A DNA stretch of 64,000 bases from Burkholderia sp. GAS332 (GCA_900142905.1 FSRV01000001.1:3286001-3350000), one strand, 5' to 3'. Counted from the stretch's first letter, positions 53,258 through 63,209 are shown. Notes: generated from the letters alone by a model not told the origin. Numbers and translations are program-made.

Positions 53258-54757
53258 CTACACCGGCGCCGCGTTTGCCTTGACCGGCGGCTCCTCGTAG
53301 TCTTCAGCGTCGATGTCATAACCCGACGGCTCCCAGCGGATCGCCAACAGCACGAGCAACGAACTCAGCGGCGCGATCGCGATCACCCAGAAGACCTTCG
53401 TCCCTAACGCGGCGGCCAGAACCGGGAACAGAAATAGCGAGACCGTCGACGCGGAACGTACCAAGGTCTGATTGAAACCTACGCCGATTCCGCGCAGCGA
53501 GGTCGGGTAGCTGAGCGACGCATACGTCATCGAATGGGAGCCCGGTCCGAAACCTTGTCCGAACAGATAGCCGCCGAGCAACAGGATCGCCACCACGACA
53601 AGCGCGCCGCTGCCCGGTTTGCCGATCAGCGCGAGCCCGATCAGCGAGGCAAACTGCAGCGAGTGACCGAGCACCGTCATCTTCCACGCCCCGACGGTCG
53701 GCGCGGTGCGCACACCGATCAGCCCACCCACGAAGGCAAAGGCCAGATTCAGCGCGAGCGCCGCGATGATCGTCGTGAGCGGCCCCTGATGAAAGAAGCT
53801 GGTGATAATCACCGGCAAGCCGAAGATGATCGCGTTATAGCCGAACGAAGAGGCACTGCCGATCACTGCGGCAAGAATCGTGCGACGCCGGTAAGTCGCG
53901 TTGAACAGCACGCCATAGTTACGCCACGATGCCGCGCGCGGCGCCTTGACCGGCGTCGCGCTTCGTTCAACCACGGCGTCGACGCCGTATGAGCGCTTCA
54001 GAATGCGCGCGGCTTCGTCGAGATCGCCCTGATTCGCTGCCCAAACAGGCGATTCGCTGATATAGCGGCTGCGCACGAGGATGATCGCGATGGCCGGTAC
54101 CGCACCGAACGCGAGCGTCAGACGCCATAGCCAGCCAAGCTGATGCTCGGGCAGAATCGCGTACAGCCCGAGAATCAGCAGATAGCAGGTGCTCGTGGCC
54201 GCATACCAGGCGGGACACCACGCGGCAACGCTGGCCGCCTTGTTGCCCTTGCCCGCCACCCGCGAAAACTCCGCGAGAAACGCCATGGCCACCGGCAGAT
54301 CGAGACCGACGCCGAAGCCCATTAGAAATCGTGCGCCACCGAGCACCCATGCATTCGGCGCGAGACCCGCAGCAATCGCTGCAACGACGAAGAACAGCAT
54401 GTCGGCCATGAACACCCGATAACGGCCGATGCGATCAGTCAGATAGCCGCCGAACAACGCGCCCAGGATCGCACCAAATGTGATCGCCGACGAGACGAAT
54501 CCCACCTGAACCGGCGACAGCGAAAACTGGCGCGCGATGTCCTTGATCCCGTAAGCGAGCGACGTCAGATCGTAAGCATCGAGAAAGACGCCACCGAGGG
54601 CGATCGCAATCACGATGCGCGCATTACTCCCCTTTGCGGCGCCTGCGTTGACGATGCGCGAAACGTCCTGCGCACTACGGATGACGGTGGGAGGCACTGC
54701 GTTACCGGCAGGCGCTTGCGGGTCGGCAACGGTAGAGGGGAAAGCAACGGTGGACAT
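53258..54757 (-). CDS. MFS transporter (metabolite:proton symporter type)
   Basis: The 499-residue protein has 12 predicted helices and motif A as FGGYLTDRIGRYRVFMAD, plus the conserved FLDAYDLTSLAYG first helix and RFLMGFGVGLDLPVAMAFLAEF in helix 4-5, typical of aromatic acid or phosphate-type symporters. It ends with an acidic tail (DIDAEDYEEPP). It is convergent with the FMN dehydrogenase gene (15 bases) and divergent from the sulfonate-type ABC genes, so it could belong to either context. The ATG at 54757 is favoured over upstream in-frame codons by a GAGA just before it. Confidence 0.88.
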   Translation of the reverse strand: MSTVAFPSTVADPQAPAGNAVPPTVIRSAQDVSRIVNAGAAKGSNARIVIAIALGGVFLDAYDLTSLAYGIKDIARQFSLSPVQVGFVSSAITFGAILGALFGGYLTDRIGRYRVFMADMLFFVVAAIAAGLAPNAWVLGGARFLMGFGVGLDLPVAMAFLAEFSRVAGKGNKAASVAAWCPAWYAATSTCYLLILGLYAILPEHQLGWLWRLTLAFGAVPAIAIILVRSRYISESPVWAANQGDLDEAARILKRSYGVDAVVERSATPVKAPRAASWRNYGVLFNATYRRRTILAAVIGSASSFGYNAIIFGLPVIITSFFHQGPLTTIIAALALNLAFAFVGGLIGVRTAPTVGAWKMTVLGHSLQFASLIGLALIGKPGSGALVVVAILLLGGYLFGQGFGPGSHSMTYASLSYPTSLRGIGVGFNQTLVRSASTVSLFLFPVLAAALGTKVFWVIAIAPLSSLLVLLAIRWEPSGYDIDAEDYEEPPVKANAAPV

Positions 54758-55040
54758 GATCTCGCGTTCGCATGAATGGCTGAAGCGTCGCATGGTAGCC
54801 ATGCAATCCATGTCGGCAAAACGACGAATTTAACTATGCAAATCGGGAAAATGCGCCTTTGCACCAGACTAGTGCCGCACGACCCTTCAGGTAGTTTGGT
54901 TCGAACACCTGCAGATTTTCTTATCAACAATGATTGGTTGGAATCGAGCGCACACGAATCTAACGTGTAGTGCCGGTTACCTGCTATTGCCCCACCTGAG
55001 CATTTGCATTCCACTCCCCTCATTCGATTGGTATCGCCGC

Positions 55041-56108
55041 ATGCGCTATTTTCGTCTGCTGAAAACTTTCGTCACCGTGGCGACCCTGTCGCTCGCCGCG
55101 GTTCACGCCTATGCGGATAAGCCAGCGGTGATCCGGATCGGCGTCGCGCAGCAGGGCACGGGCGATCCCCCTACCTTTGGCGGATCACCGGCTGCGACCG
55201 TGCAATTGCAGCAGTCGCTCGAAAAGGAATTCGCCGCCGACGGCATCAAGGTCGAATGGCTGTTCTTCAAAGGCGCCGGTCCAGCGGTCAACGAAGCAAT
55301 CGCTGACAAATCGCTCGACTTCGCTTTTCAGGGCGACCTGCCTGCGGTGCTGGCCCGTGCCAATGGCCTGAAAACCCACCTTCTGCTCGCCACGGGCGTA
55401 CGCACCGGCATCAAGATCGCGGTACCTACGGATTCGGACGTGCGCTCGATCAAAGACCTCAAAGGTCGCCGCGTATCGATCTTTCGCGGCACTAATCTTC
55501 AACTGGTCGCTGACAACGCGCTCGCCGCCAATCAACTCGACGAGCGCGACCTGCACGTGATCAACCTCGATACCGCCAGCTCGCTCGCCGCGCTGGCGTC
55601 CAAGGGGATCGATGCATCGTTCAACGATTACCACCTGTACAAGCTGCGCGACCAGGGTCTCGCGAAAATCATCTACGAATCGCAGAACGACGGACCGCAA
55701 TTCACACGTCAAACGCATCTGCTGGTGCTCGACGATTTTGATCACGCGCATCCGGATATCGTGCAACGCGTCGTCAACGTGTTCGTCCAGGGCGCGCAAT
55801 GGTCGTCGGATGAAGCGAACCGTGATGCGCTCTTCAAGCTATGGGCCAAAAGCGGCGTGCCCTATTCTTCGTGGCAGGCCGAGTTCGCGAATCAAAGCCT
55901 GAAGGAGCGCAACTCGCCGTTGATCGACCCGTTCATCGTCGCGCGCTATAAAGCGGTCGCGGCGGATGCGCTGAAACTTAAACTGATCCGTCAGCCGGTC
56001 CAGGTCGACGGCTGGTTCGAGACAAAGTATCTCGACAACGCGCTGCACGCCCAGAAACTCGACCACTACTGGACGCGCTACGACGCCTCCGGCAAGCCGC
56101 TCAGCTAA
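55041..56108 (+). CDS. Aliphatic sulfonate-type ABC substrate-binding protein (SsuA-like)
   Basis: The 355-residue protein has a signal peptide ending at VHAYADKP and the SsuA-type domain: IRIGVAQQGTGDPPTFGGSP, the KGAGPAVNEAIADKSLDFAF segment, DLPAVLARANGLKTHLLL and IKDLKGRRVSIFRGTN. It is the periplasmic receptor of the importer formed with the next three genes. A following group of sulfur-type monooxygenases and a DszB-like gene makes an organosulfur ligand likely. The ATG at 55041 gives the normal signal; upstream codons are not needed. Confidence 0.9.
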   Translation: MRYFRLLKTFVTVATLSLAAVHAYADKPAVIRIGVAQQGTGDPPTFGGSPAATVQLQQSLEKEFAADGIKVEWLFFKGAGPAVNEAIADKSLDFAFQGDLPAVLARANGLKTHLLLATGVRTGIKIAVPTDSDVRSIKDLKGRRVSIFRGTNLQLVADNALAANQLDERDLHVINLDTASSLAALASKGIDASFNDYHLYKLRDQGLAKIIYESQNDGPQFTRQTHLLVLDDFDHAHPDIVQRVVNVFVQGAQWSSDEANRDALFKLWAKSGVPYSSWQAEFANQSLKERNSPLIDPFIVARYKAVAADALKLKLIRQPVQVDGWFETKYLDNALHAQKLDHYWTRYDASGKPLS

Positions 56109-56124
56109 AACGGGAGCGACCACG

Positions 56125-56982
56125 ATGAGCGAAACCGCACTCCAGGTCGACCGCGAACGGCTCGACCACGCTGCCGCGGCGCCTCGCACGCCGCTCTATC
56201 GCCATGCGCGATTGCGCGCCCTCGCCTGGCAGCTCGCGCCGTGGGTATTGCCGGCCGTCCTGCTCGCCTTGTGGACGGTGGGCTGCGAGCGCGGCTGGAT
56301 CGCGCCGCAAATCCTGCCGCCGCCCGAGCGCGTGTTCGACACCTTCGTCGAACTGGCGAAAAGCGGCGATCTCGCCAGCAACACGCTGATCAGTCTGCAA
56401 CGCGTGCTGTTCGGCTTCGCTGCGGGGACCTTGCTCGGTTTTGTGCTCGGCGCGGCGCTCGGTTTGTCGCGCACCTTCGAAGCCTACGTGTTGCCGAGCT
56501 TCAATGCGGTGGTGCAGATTCCGGTACTCGGCTGGTTACCGTTTCTGTTGCTGCTCGTCGGTGTCGGCGAACCGCTCAAATACATCCTGATTGCGCATGC
56601 CGCGCTTGTTCCCGTGACGTTAAGCACGCTGCAAGGATTCCGGCAAACGCCCGCCTCGCTCGATGAAGTCGCGCGCGTATTCGAATACAACCGCTGGCAA
56701 CGAATCTTCTATCTTGTCCTGCCCGCTGCCGTACCGACGCTTGCCACCGGCGTGCGGCTCGCGTTCACCAAGGCCTGGCTCGCCCTGGTGGTGGTCGAAC
56801 TGGTGGCGTCTTCCGAAGGGCTCGGCTATCTGATCGTCTACGGCCGGCAACTATTTCAGCTCGACCTGGTGATGGCGTCGGTGGTCGTGGTCGGCGCGAT
56901 CGGTTACGCGATGAATCGTTCGCTCGACGCACTCGAAGCGCGTTTGCGTCGCGGTCAACCGTCGGCGTTTCGCGAGTCATGA
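56125..56982 (+). CDS. Sulfonate-type ABC transporter permease (first)
   Basis: The 285-residue SsuC-type permease has six helices and the EAA loop VFEYNRWQRIFYLVLPAAVP, then AFTKAWLALVVVELVASSEG. Its start is 16 bases after the binding-protein stop. A second, different permease gene follows, so the channel is a heterodimer rather than the usual SsuC homodimer. Confidence 0.92.
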   Translation: MSETALQVDRERLDHAAAAPRTPLYRHARLRALAWQLAPWVLPAVLLALWTVGCERGWIAPQILPPPERVFDTFVELAKSGDLASNTLISLQRVLFGFAAGTLLGFVLGAALGLSRTFEAYVLPSFNAVVQIPVLGWLPFLLLLVGVGEPLKYILIAHAALVPVTLSTLQGFRQTPASLDEVARVFEYNRWQRIFYLVLPAAVPTLATGVRLAFTKAWLALVVVELVASSEGLGYLIVYGRQLFQLDLVMASVVVVGAIGYAMNRSLDALEARLRRGQPSAFRES

Positions 56983-57021
56983 CGCGAATCGCTGCCACGC
57001 ACCGCCTATGAGGTATCTCCG

Positions 57022-57903
57022 ATGAGTCTTGCCATTTTCAAGCGCACCGCTGGCTCGAAGCAGGCGGCCGCTGCGTCCTGCGACTGCGGCAACGTGCCCG
57101 CCTCCTTCCAGCGCGCGGCACAGCCGCGCAGGCCGCTGCTCACACGCGTCGACTGGCGCGGCGCCGTTTTGCCGATCGTCGCGATTGCGATCTGGTGGGC
57201 GGTCTCGGAGGCGCACTTGGTCAAAAGCGGCCTGCTGGTCAGTCCCGCGCAAGTGCTGGCCACCGCCTGGCAGCAGATCGTCAGCGGCGCGCTGCTCAAG
57301 GCCCTCTCCGCGTCGCTTGCACGCGAAGCAAGCGGCTTCGTGATCGGCACGCTCGCCGGCCTGCTGCTCGGCAGCGTGCTCGGCTTCTCGCGGCTCGCCA
57401 CACGCATGATCGGCCCGAGCTTCGACACGTTCAAACAGATCTCACTGTTCGCATGGATTCCGCTGATTTCCGTATGGTTCGGTCTCGGCGATGCGGCGAA
57501 AGTCGTGTTCCTGTCGCTCGCGGCGTTGCTGCCGGTCGCCGCGCACACCTGTGACGGCATTCATGCGGTGCCGCGCGCCTACATCGAAGTCGCGCGCGCT
57601 TTTCGCTATTCGCGCTGGCAATTGATCCGCGCCGTGATTCTGCCGGCCGCGCTGCCGTCGATTTTCACCGGCATCTATCTCGCGCTGATCTATTCGTGGC
57701 TGGCCACGCTCGGTGCGGAATATCTGCTGGTAGCCGGTAGTGGGATCGGCAATACGCTGATCGACGGCAGCGAGCAGTTCCGTATGGATCTGGTGCTGTT
57801 CGGCGTGATCGTGGTCGGTGTCACCGGTTGGGCGTTGAACGCGCTGGCGCGCGCGGTGGAACGGGCAATCTTTGCGCGCCGTTCGCAGGTGCCCGCGCGA
57901 TAA
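57022..57903 (+). CDS. Sulfonate-type ABC transporter permease (second)
   Basis: The 293-residue permease has the same fold with the EAA loop AFRYSRWQLIRAVILPAALP and terminal GNTLIDGSEQFRMDLVLFGV. A cysteine pair (CDCGN) occurs in its N-terminal cytoplasmic extension. It lies 39 bases after the first permease gene and belongs to the same run. Confidence 0.92.
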   Translation: MSLAIFKRTAGSKQAAAASCDCGNVPASFQRAAQPRRPLLTRVDWRGAVLPIVAIAIWWAVSEAHLVKSGLLVSPAQVLATAWQQIVSGALLKALSASLAREASGFVIGTLAGLLLGSVLGFSRLATRMIGPSFDTFKQISLFAWIPLISVWFGLGDAAKVVFLSLAALLPVAAHTCDGIHAVPRAYIEVARAFRYSRWQLIRAVILPAALPSIFTGIYLALIYSWLATLGAEYLLVAGSGIGNTLIDGSEQFRMDLVLFGVIVVGVTGWALNALARAVERAIFARRSQVPAR

Positions 57904-57967
57904 CCATGAACCCGATATTCATCGATTACGCACTGCATTTGCACTGAATACAGATCAAGGTCCGCTC

Positions 57968-58834
57968 ATGACTTCCTCCACGCTTTCCGAAAGCATTGAC
58001 ATTCTCCACGTCAGCAAGCGCTACGCGCAGCAAGACGGCACACCGCTCGCGGTGCTCGACGACATCAGCCTGCGGGTGCGTCCCGGCGAATTCGTCAGCG
58101 TGCTTGGATCGAGCGGTTGCGGCAAATCGACCTTGCTGCGACTGATCGCGGGATTGGATACCGATTACACCGGCGATATCGTCGTCGCCGGAGAAAAGGT
58201 GCGCGATACGTCGCTCGAACGTGGGATCGTGTTTCAGGACCATCGCCTGTTTCCATGGCTCACCGCGTCGCAAAACATTCTCGCAGCGCTGCGCAACGCA
58301 CCACTGTCGGCACGCGAGAAGCGCGAGGCGGTCGCGCAGCATATCGAACTGGTCGGCCTGAACGGCTTCGAGAACGCGTATCCGCATCAGTTGTCGGGTG
58401 GCATGGCGCAGCGCGTGGCGATCGCACGCGGCCTCGTGAACCGCCCGCGCGTGCTGCTGCTCGACGAACCGTTCGGCGCGCTCGATGCGCTCACGCGCGG
58501 CCGCTTGCAAAACGAATTGCAACGCATCTGGGAACACGAACGCATCACGATGATTCTCGTCACACACGACGTCGATGAGGCGCTCTACCTCGGTGACCGC
58601 GTTGTCACGATGGCGCCGCGGCCGGGCCGCATCAAACGGATCGTCGATGTCGCCTTGCCACGTCCACGCGAGCGCAACGATCCCCGCTTCATTCGTTTGC
58701 GAGACGAAGTGCTGGCCGATTTCGCCGAGCAAGACGGCGAGCGCCGCGCCCCTCGCGGGGACGATACGCCGCCTGGCGGCACGCGCATCCCGGTGGCCAG
58801 TCCGCCGATCACCGAATGGCGACTCGCGTGGTGA
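57968..58834 (+). CDS. Sulfonate-type ABC transporter ATP-binding protein (SsuB-like)
   Basis: The 288-residue ATPase has Walker A GSSGCGKST, Q-loop GIVFQDHRLFPWL, signature LSGGMAQRVAIARGL, Walker B VLLLDEPFGALD and the H-loop ILVTHDVDEALYLGD. The C-terminal ~40 residues after VLADFAEQDGE are a Pro/Gly-rich extension beyond the usual SsuB end. It completes the importer with the three preceding genes. Confidence 0.93.
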   Translation: MTSSTLSESIDILHVSKRYAQQDGTPLAVLDDISLRVRPGEFVSVLGSSGCGKSTLLRLIAGLDTDYTGDIVVAGEKVRDTSLERGIVFQDHRLFPWLTASQNILAALRNAPLSAREKREAVAQHIELVGLNGFENAYPHQLSGGMAQRVAIARGLVNRPRVLLLDEPFGALDALTRGRLQNELQRIWEHERITMILVTHDVDEALYLGDRVVTMAPRPGRIKRIVDVALPRPRERNDPRFIRLRDEVLADFAEQDGERRAPRGDDTPPGGTRIPVASPPITEWRLAW

Positions 58835-58892
58835 CGCGCGCGGCATCCCAAGCGGCATCCCCTATACATACAAACCCTTCACGGAGCGAACG

Positions 58893-60269
58893 ATGAGCGG
58901 TGAAAATCGCCAGAAGCGGCAGATCAAACTGGGCGCTTTCCTGATGGAGACAGGCCACCATATCGCCGCATGGCGGCATCCGGATGCGCACGCGGGTGGC
59001 GGACTCGACTTCGCGCACTACGCGGAACTTGCGCAGATCGCCGAACGCGCCAAATTCGACGCCGTGTTTTTCGCCGACAGCGTCAGCGTACGCGACACGA
59101 ATCTACCCTCGCTATCCCGCACCGCGCGCGCCGATCATTTCGAACCGTTGACGCTGCTGTCCGCGCTTTCGGTCGTGACGAAACATATCGGCCTGATCGC
59201 GACCGTCTCCACCACGTTCAACGAACCGTACAACCTGGCGCGCAAATTCGCGTCGCTCGATCATCTGAGCGGCGGACGCTCGGGCTGGAATCTCGTCACG
59301 TCGAGCACCGAATCCGAGGCGCTCAATTTCAATTTCGAACGCCATCCGGAGCACGCGGTCCGCTATGAACGCGCGCGCGAGTTCTACGATGTCGTGGCAG
59401 GCCTATGGGATAGCTGGGAGGACGATGCGTTTATCCGCGATAAGGAAAGCGGCGTCTATTTCGACCCCGACAAGCTGCACGTGCTCGGCCACACCGGCAA
59501 GCACTTCAAGGTGCGAGGGCCGCTAAACGTCGCGCGTTCGCCGCAGGGCTGGCCGGTCGTCGTGCAGGCCGGCGCGTCGGAGGCCGGACGTGACCTCGCG
59601 GCGCAAACCGCGGAAGTGATCTTCGTCGCGCATCAGACGCTCGATGAAGCGCAGTCGTTCTATCGCGACATCAAGGGCCGCCTCGCGAAATACGGCCGCG
59701 CGCCGGATCATCTGAAGATCATGCCGGGCATTTTTCCGATCATCGGCCGCACGCAGGAAGAGGCCGACGCGAAATTCGCCGCGCTGCAGGACCTGATTCA
59801 TCCGACCGTCGGTCTGTCGCTGCTGTCGAACATGTCGGGCGGCGTGGACCTGTCTCAGTACCCCGTCGACGGCCCACTTCCCGAATTGCCGGAAACCAAC
59901 GGCGGCAAGAGCCGCCAACGCTTGCTGTTCGATCTCGCGCGGCGCGAAAACCTGACCATTCGCGATCTGTACCTGCGCATTGCCGGTGCGCGCGGCCATC
60001 AGCAGGTGGTCGGCACGCCGCAAAGCATCGCGGACCAGTTGCAACAGTGGTTCGAAGAAGAAGCCGCCGATGGCTTCAACATCATGTCACCGTGGTTGCC
60101 GGGCGGCCTGACCGAGTTCGCCGACCTGGTGGTGCCGGAGCTGCAACGGCGTGGACTTTTCCGCACCGAATACGAGGGCCGCACGCTACGTGAGAATCTC
60201 GGGCTGCCGCGACCCGCTAACCGCTATACCGCCGTGACAAACCAGGTGCCCGCCGTGGCGGGATATTGA
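58893..60269 (+). CDS. DszA/NtaA/DmoA-family FMN-dependent monooxygenase
   Basis: The 458-residue luciferase-like enzyme begins KLGAFLMETGHHIAAWRHPD, followed by ERAKFDAVFFADSVSVRD, the GGRSGWNLVTSSTESEALNF flavin region and GWPVVVQAGASEAGRDLAAQ, all typical of the NtaA/SnaA/DszA/DmoA group. These use reduced FMN from a separate reductase to attack C-S or C-N bonds; DszA opens a sulfone ring to a sulfinate. GGAGCGAACG before the ATG at 58893 sets the start; in-frame codons upstream run into the ATPase gene. No flavin reductase gene is visible in the window. Confidence 0.9.
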   Translation: MSGENRQKRQIKLGAFLMETGHHIAAWRHPDAHAGGGLDFAHYAELAQIAERAKFDAVFFADSVSVRDTNLPSLSRTARADHFEPLTLLSALSVVTKHIGLIATVSTTFNEPYNLARKFASLDHLSGGRSGWNLVTSSTESEALNFNFERHPEHAVRYERAREFYDVVAGLWDSWEDDAFIRDKESGVYFDPDKLHVLGHTGKHFKVRGPLNVARSPQGWPVVVQAGASEAGRDLAAQTAEVIFVAHQTLDEAQSFYRDIKGRLAKYGRAPDHLKIMPGIFPIIGRTQEEADAKFAALQDLIHPTVGLSLLSNMSGGVDLSQYPVDGPLPELPETNGGKSRQRLLFDLARRENLTIRDLYLRIAGARGHQQVVGTPQSIADQLQQWFEEEAADGFNIMSPWLPGGLTEFADLVVPELQRRGLFRTEYEGRTLRENLGLPRPANRYTAVTNQVPAVAGY

Positions 60270-60301
60270 CGCAACACGTTCTTTTTCGCCAGGAGCCTCG
60301 C

Positions 60302-61249
60302 ATGAGCGCAGCCGCATTGCAGGAAACACAGTCGATTCAGGTCAATCCACTTTCCGCGCATATCGGCGCTGAAATTCACGGTGTCGATCTCACGCAGAAA
60401 CTGGACGCGCGCCAGATCGCAGAGATTCGTGCGGCGCTGCTGAAATGGCGCGTCGTGTTCTTTCGCGAGCAGTTCCTGACGCACGAGCAGCACGTCGCGT
60501 TCTCGGCGCAGTTCGGTGAGCTCACGTTGGGACATCCGGTGTTCGGCCATGTCGACGGTCACCCCGAGGTCTATTCGATCTCGAAGTACCGTAAGGCCAC
60601 GCGTTTCGAGGGACAACCGCTGCAACGCCCCTGGACCGGTTGGCATACGGACGTCACAGCCGCGGTCAATCCGCCCTGGGCCTCGATCCTGCGCGGCGTG
60701 ACGATTCCGCCTTACGGTGGCGACACGCAATGGACGAGCCTCGTGGCCGCCTATCAGAAGCTCTCCGCGCCGTTGCGTGCTTTCGTCGACGGCCTGCGAG
60801 GGCTGCATCGTTTCACGCCGCCTGTCGGCGCGAGCGGCACCGAAGCGTTTGTGAGAGCCGTCGAACAACGCATTCTCGTCACCGAACATCCGCTCGTCAG
60901 AGTGCATCCGGAAACGGGCGAGCGGGCGCTCTATGTGAGCCCGAGTTTCTTGAAGTCGATCGTCGGCGTGACGCCACGCGAAAGCCAGGTGCTGCTCGAA
61001 CTCCTCTGGGAACATGTGACACGGCCCGAGTTCACCGTGCGCTTCAAATGGGAGGCCGGCAGCGTCGCCTTCTGGGACAACCGCGCCACGGCTCACCTCG
61101 CACCCACGGATATTTTCGATCTCGACTTCGACCGGCAACTGTATCGCACGACGCTGGTCGGCGACGTGCCCGTTGGGCCGGACGGTGCACCGTCGGTCGC
61201 GATCGAAGGCTCGCCGGTGAGCGCCGCGGCGGCAGTCGCGTTGAACTGA
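60302..61249 (+). CDS. TauD/TfdA-family 2-oxoglutarate-dependent dioxygenase
   Basis: The 315-residue enzyme has the iron triad of the family: His and Asp in TGWHTDVTAAVNPP and the distal His in FWDNRATAHLAPTDIF, plus the 2-oxoglutarate-binding arginine in DFDRQLYRTTLVGD. TauD-type enzymes hydroxylate the carbon next to a sulfonate or sulfate group and release sulfite or sulfate. AGGAGCCTCGC precedes the ATG at 60302. Its place after the DszA-like gene supports use in organosulfur breakdown. Confidence 0.92.
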   Translation: MSAAALQETQSIQVNPLSAHIGAEIHGVDLTQKLDARQIAEIRAALLKWRVVFFREQFLTHEQHVAFSAQFGELTLGHPVFGHVDGHPEVYSISKYRKATRFEGQPLQRPWTGWHTDVTAAVNPPWASILRGVTIPPYGGDTQWTSLVAAYQKLSAPLRAFVDGLRGLHRFTPPVGASGTEAFVRAVEQRILVTEHPLVRVHPETGERALYVSPSFLKSIVGVTPRESQVLLELLWEHVTRPEFTVRFKWEAGSVAFWDNRATAHLAPTDIFDLDFDRQLYRTTLVGDVPVGPDGAPSVAIEGSPVSAAAAVALN

Positions 61250-61291
61250 GTACCACGCCCCCCTTCCCTACCGGGTCTCCCGGAGCTACTG

Positions 61292-61730
61292 ATGACTCTG
61301 CAGGCTTCACCCGTTGCAGCCGCCGAAAACACGGCGGCCGCACCTCGTTCCTATCCACCCGCACACATCATCACATCCGACGATGAGGCGATCGGCGTCG
61401 CGCAGAATCTCGCGAGCCGCTTCGCCGTGGATGCCGCACGCCGCGATCAAGACCGCACGTTACCGCTCGAAGAACTGGATGCCTGTTCACAGGCAGGACT
61501 TTGGGCGATGACCGTGCCGAGAGCCTACGGCGGCGCCCAGATCTCTTATGTCACGGTCGGGCGCGTGTTCGCGATTCTTGCCGCAGCCGATCCGTCGATC
61601 GCGCAAAGTCAGACCGCCAAATAGCGGACAGACCTGAACAGGCCCGTCGCTGGAAATACGAAGACCCGATTGGGCAGCATCGTCGCGAACGGCGAAGCGG
61701 AATCGGCGTTATGGCGCACGGCAATCACGT
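61292..61730 (+). pseudogene. DszC/SfnB-like acyl-CoA dehydrogenase-family gene, decayed
   Basis: A normal start encodes 110 residues that match the N terminus of the DszC/SfnB flavoenzyme group (QDRTLPLEELDACSQAGLWA, MTVPRAYGGAQISYVTVGRV, ILAAADPSIAQ). The frame then leaves the family (SQTAK) and stops at 61624, where full-length relatives have about 400 residues. About 20-100 bases later RRWKYEDPIGQH in another frame, then VANGEA in the first, resemble the family's C-terminal end (WKYHHIGNY..NG). The pattern fits loss of the middle ~250 codons plus small frameshifts. The 61731-61936 remainder shows no gene. Confidence 0.75.
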
Positions 61731-61936
61731 TATAGCGCGCATAGCGCCGCATGTTTTGCACCTCGAATAAATAGCAGAATTAGTTGTTTGGCATCGCCAA
61801 CTCTCGCGTGATCTACTGCAAACACTTAAGTCCTCGCGCCGTGCGCGTCAGCTGTTGACCGATCCGTGCGCCGCGAAGTCCCAGGCTGCTTCATCGACCA
61901 CACGCCCTTTCATGCCGATCGGCACGGATACTCACT

Positions 61937-63157
61937 GTGACTCATTCAACTCTGGCTGCGTCTTCGCCCGCCTCGACGACTTCTGCCGACGCTACGCATG
62001 ACGCCTCACCCTTCGTTCCAGTCCGCTCGCCCGCCGCATTCGCGGATAGCCCCGTATCGCGCGCATTGGAGCAACCCCTTCTGCTCGGACTGTTCCTGCC
62101 GATTCAGGCTGGCGGCTGGAGCGCTTCGACACTTCCGCGCACCACCGACTGGTCATTCGACTACAACCTGGCACTCGTGCAGAAAGCCGAAGCGCTCGGT
62201 TTCGATCTCGTCTTCGCGTTGTCGCAATGGTTGCCGAAAGGCGGCTACGGTGGCGTATTCAACGGTGAGGCGCTCGACTCCTTCATGTCGCTCGCCGCGA
62301 TGACCGCCCGTACCGAACGCATCATTCTGGTGGCGACCAGCCATGTGCTTTACGGTCCATGGCATCCGCTGCATTTCGCCAAATTCACCGCGACGCTCGA
62401 TCACATTTCGAAGGGCCGCTGGGGCATCAACGTCGTCACCGGCCATCGGGCTATCGAGCATGAGATGTTCGGTTGGCACCGTATCGAACATGACCGGCGC
62501 TATGAACTGGCTGCCGAGTTTCTCGACGCCGTTCAGCAACTATGGGCGCAACCGGAGAACTTCAGCTTCGCGCCCGAGCTTTCCTCGTGGAAGCTGGACA
62601 AGGCCTTTGTCACGCCAAAGCCGCGTTATGGTCGTCCGTTACTCGTGAATGCGACCGGCTCCGATGCCGGCATCGACTTCGCCGCCCGTTACTCGGACAT
62701 CGTGTTCATCACGAGCCCCGCCGGCTCCGAGATCGAAGGAGCGCTGGCCGCGTTGCCGGCTCACACGGCGCGCGTGAAGGCCGCTGCGGCGAAGCACGGC
62801 CGCAAGATCCGCACGCTGATCAATCCGATGGTGATCTGCCGTGAGACAGCGGCTGAAGCACGCGCGTATCACGACGCGATCGTCGCACATGGTGACGAAG
62901 GCAGTTTTCATCGCTTCGAGAGCGACGCCCACGCATGGCGCGGTAACGCGGAACAGCGCAATCAGGCGGCCTCGCGCGCGGTGGGCGGCAACATCTCGAT
63001 CGTCGGCTCGCCGCAGCAGATCGCCGATTACATCGTGCGCCTGCATCAGGCCGGCGTCGACGGCGTGCAGTTGAGTTTCTTCGATTTCCAGCCCGACCTC
63101 GATTTCTTCGGTGAGCGCGTGCTGCCGCTATTGCGCGAAGCCGGCTTGCGCTATTGA
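61937..63157 (+). CDS. LLM-class flavin monooxygenase (RutA/SfnG-like)
   Basis: The 406-residue luciferase-like protein starts at a GTG with a ~48-residue low-complexity leader, then enters the fold at LLLGLFLPIQAGGWSASTLP. It continues with ALVQKAEALGFDLVFALSQW, the flavin-binding SKGRWGINVVTGHRAIEHEM and GSPQQIADYIVRLHQAGVDG. RutA (pyrimidine) and SfnG (dimethyl sulfone) are the nearest described types I can name. It uses reduced FMN from an outside reductase. Its neighbours make a sulfone or sulfonate substrate likely. Confidence 0.87.
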   Translation: MTHSTLAASSPASTTSADATHDASPFVPVRSPAAFADSPVSRALEQPLLLGLFLPIQAGGWSASTLPRTTDWSFDYNLALVQKAEALGFDLVFALSQWLPKGGYGGVFNGEALDSFMSLAAMTARTERIILVATSHVLYGPWHPLHFAKFTATLDHISKGRWGINVVTGHRAIEHEMFGWHRIEHDRRYELAAEFLDAVQQLWAQPENFSFAPELSSWKLDKAFVTPKPRYGRPLLVNATGSDAGIDFAARYSDIVFITSPAGSEIEGALAALPAHTARVKAAAAKHGRKIRTLINPMVICRETAAEARAYHDAIVAHGDEGSFHRFESDAHAWRGNAEQRNQAASRAVGGNISIVGSPQQIADYIVRLHQAGVDGVQLSFFDFQPDLDFFGERVLPLLREAGLRY

Positions 63158-63209
63158 TCGCCAACCCGCACGCACCCTCGAATCTCGCTCAAAACACATA
63201 GGTGATCGT

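Noticed and set aside
54896..54912. GGTTCGAACACC resembling a tRNA T-loop
   Set aside because: The flanking bases do not form a T-stem and no acceptor, D or anticodon arms can be found around it.
61501..61770. Open frame at 61501-61770 as a separate small gene
   Set aside because: It overlaps the DszC/SfnB-like fragment in another frame, and its only family-like stretch (RRWKYEDPIGQH) is a remnant of that gene.
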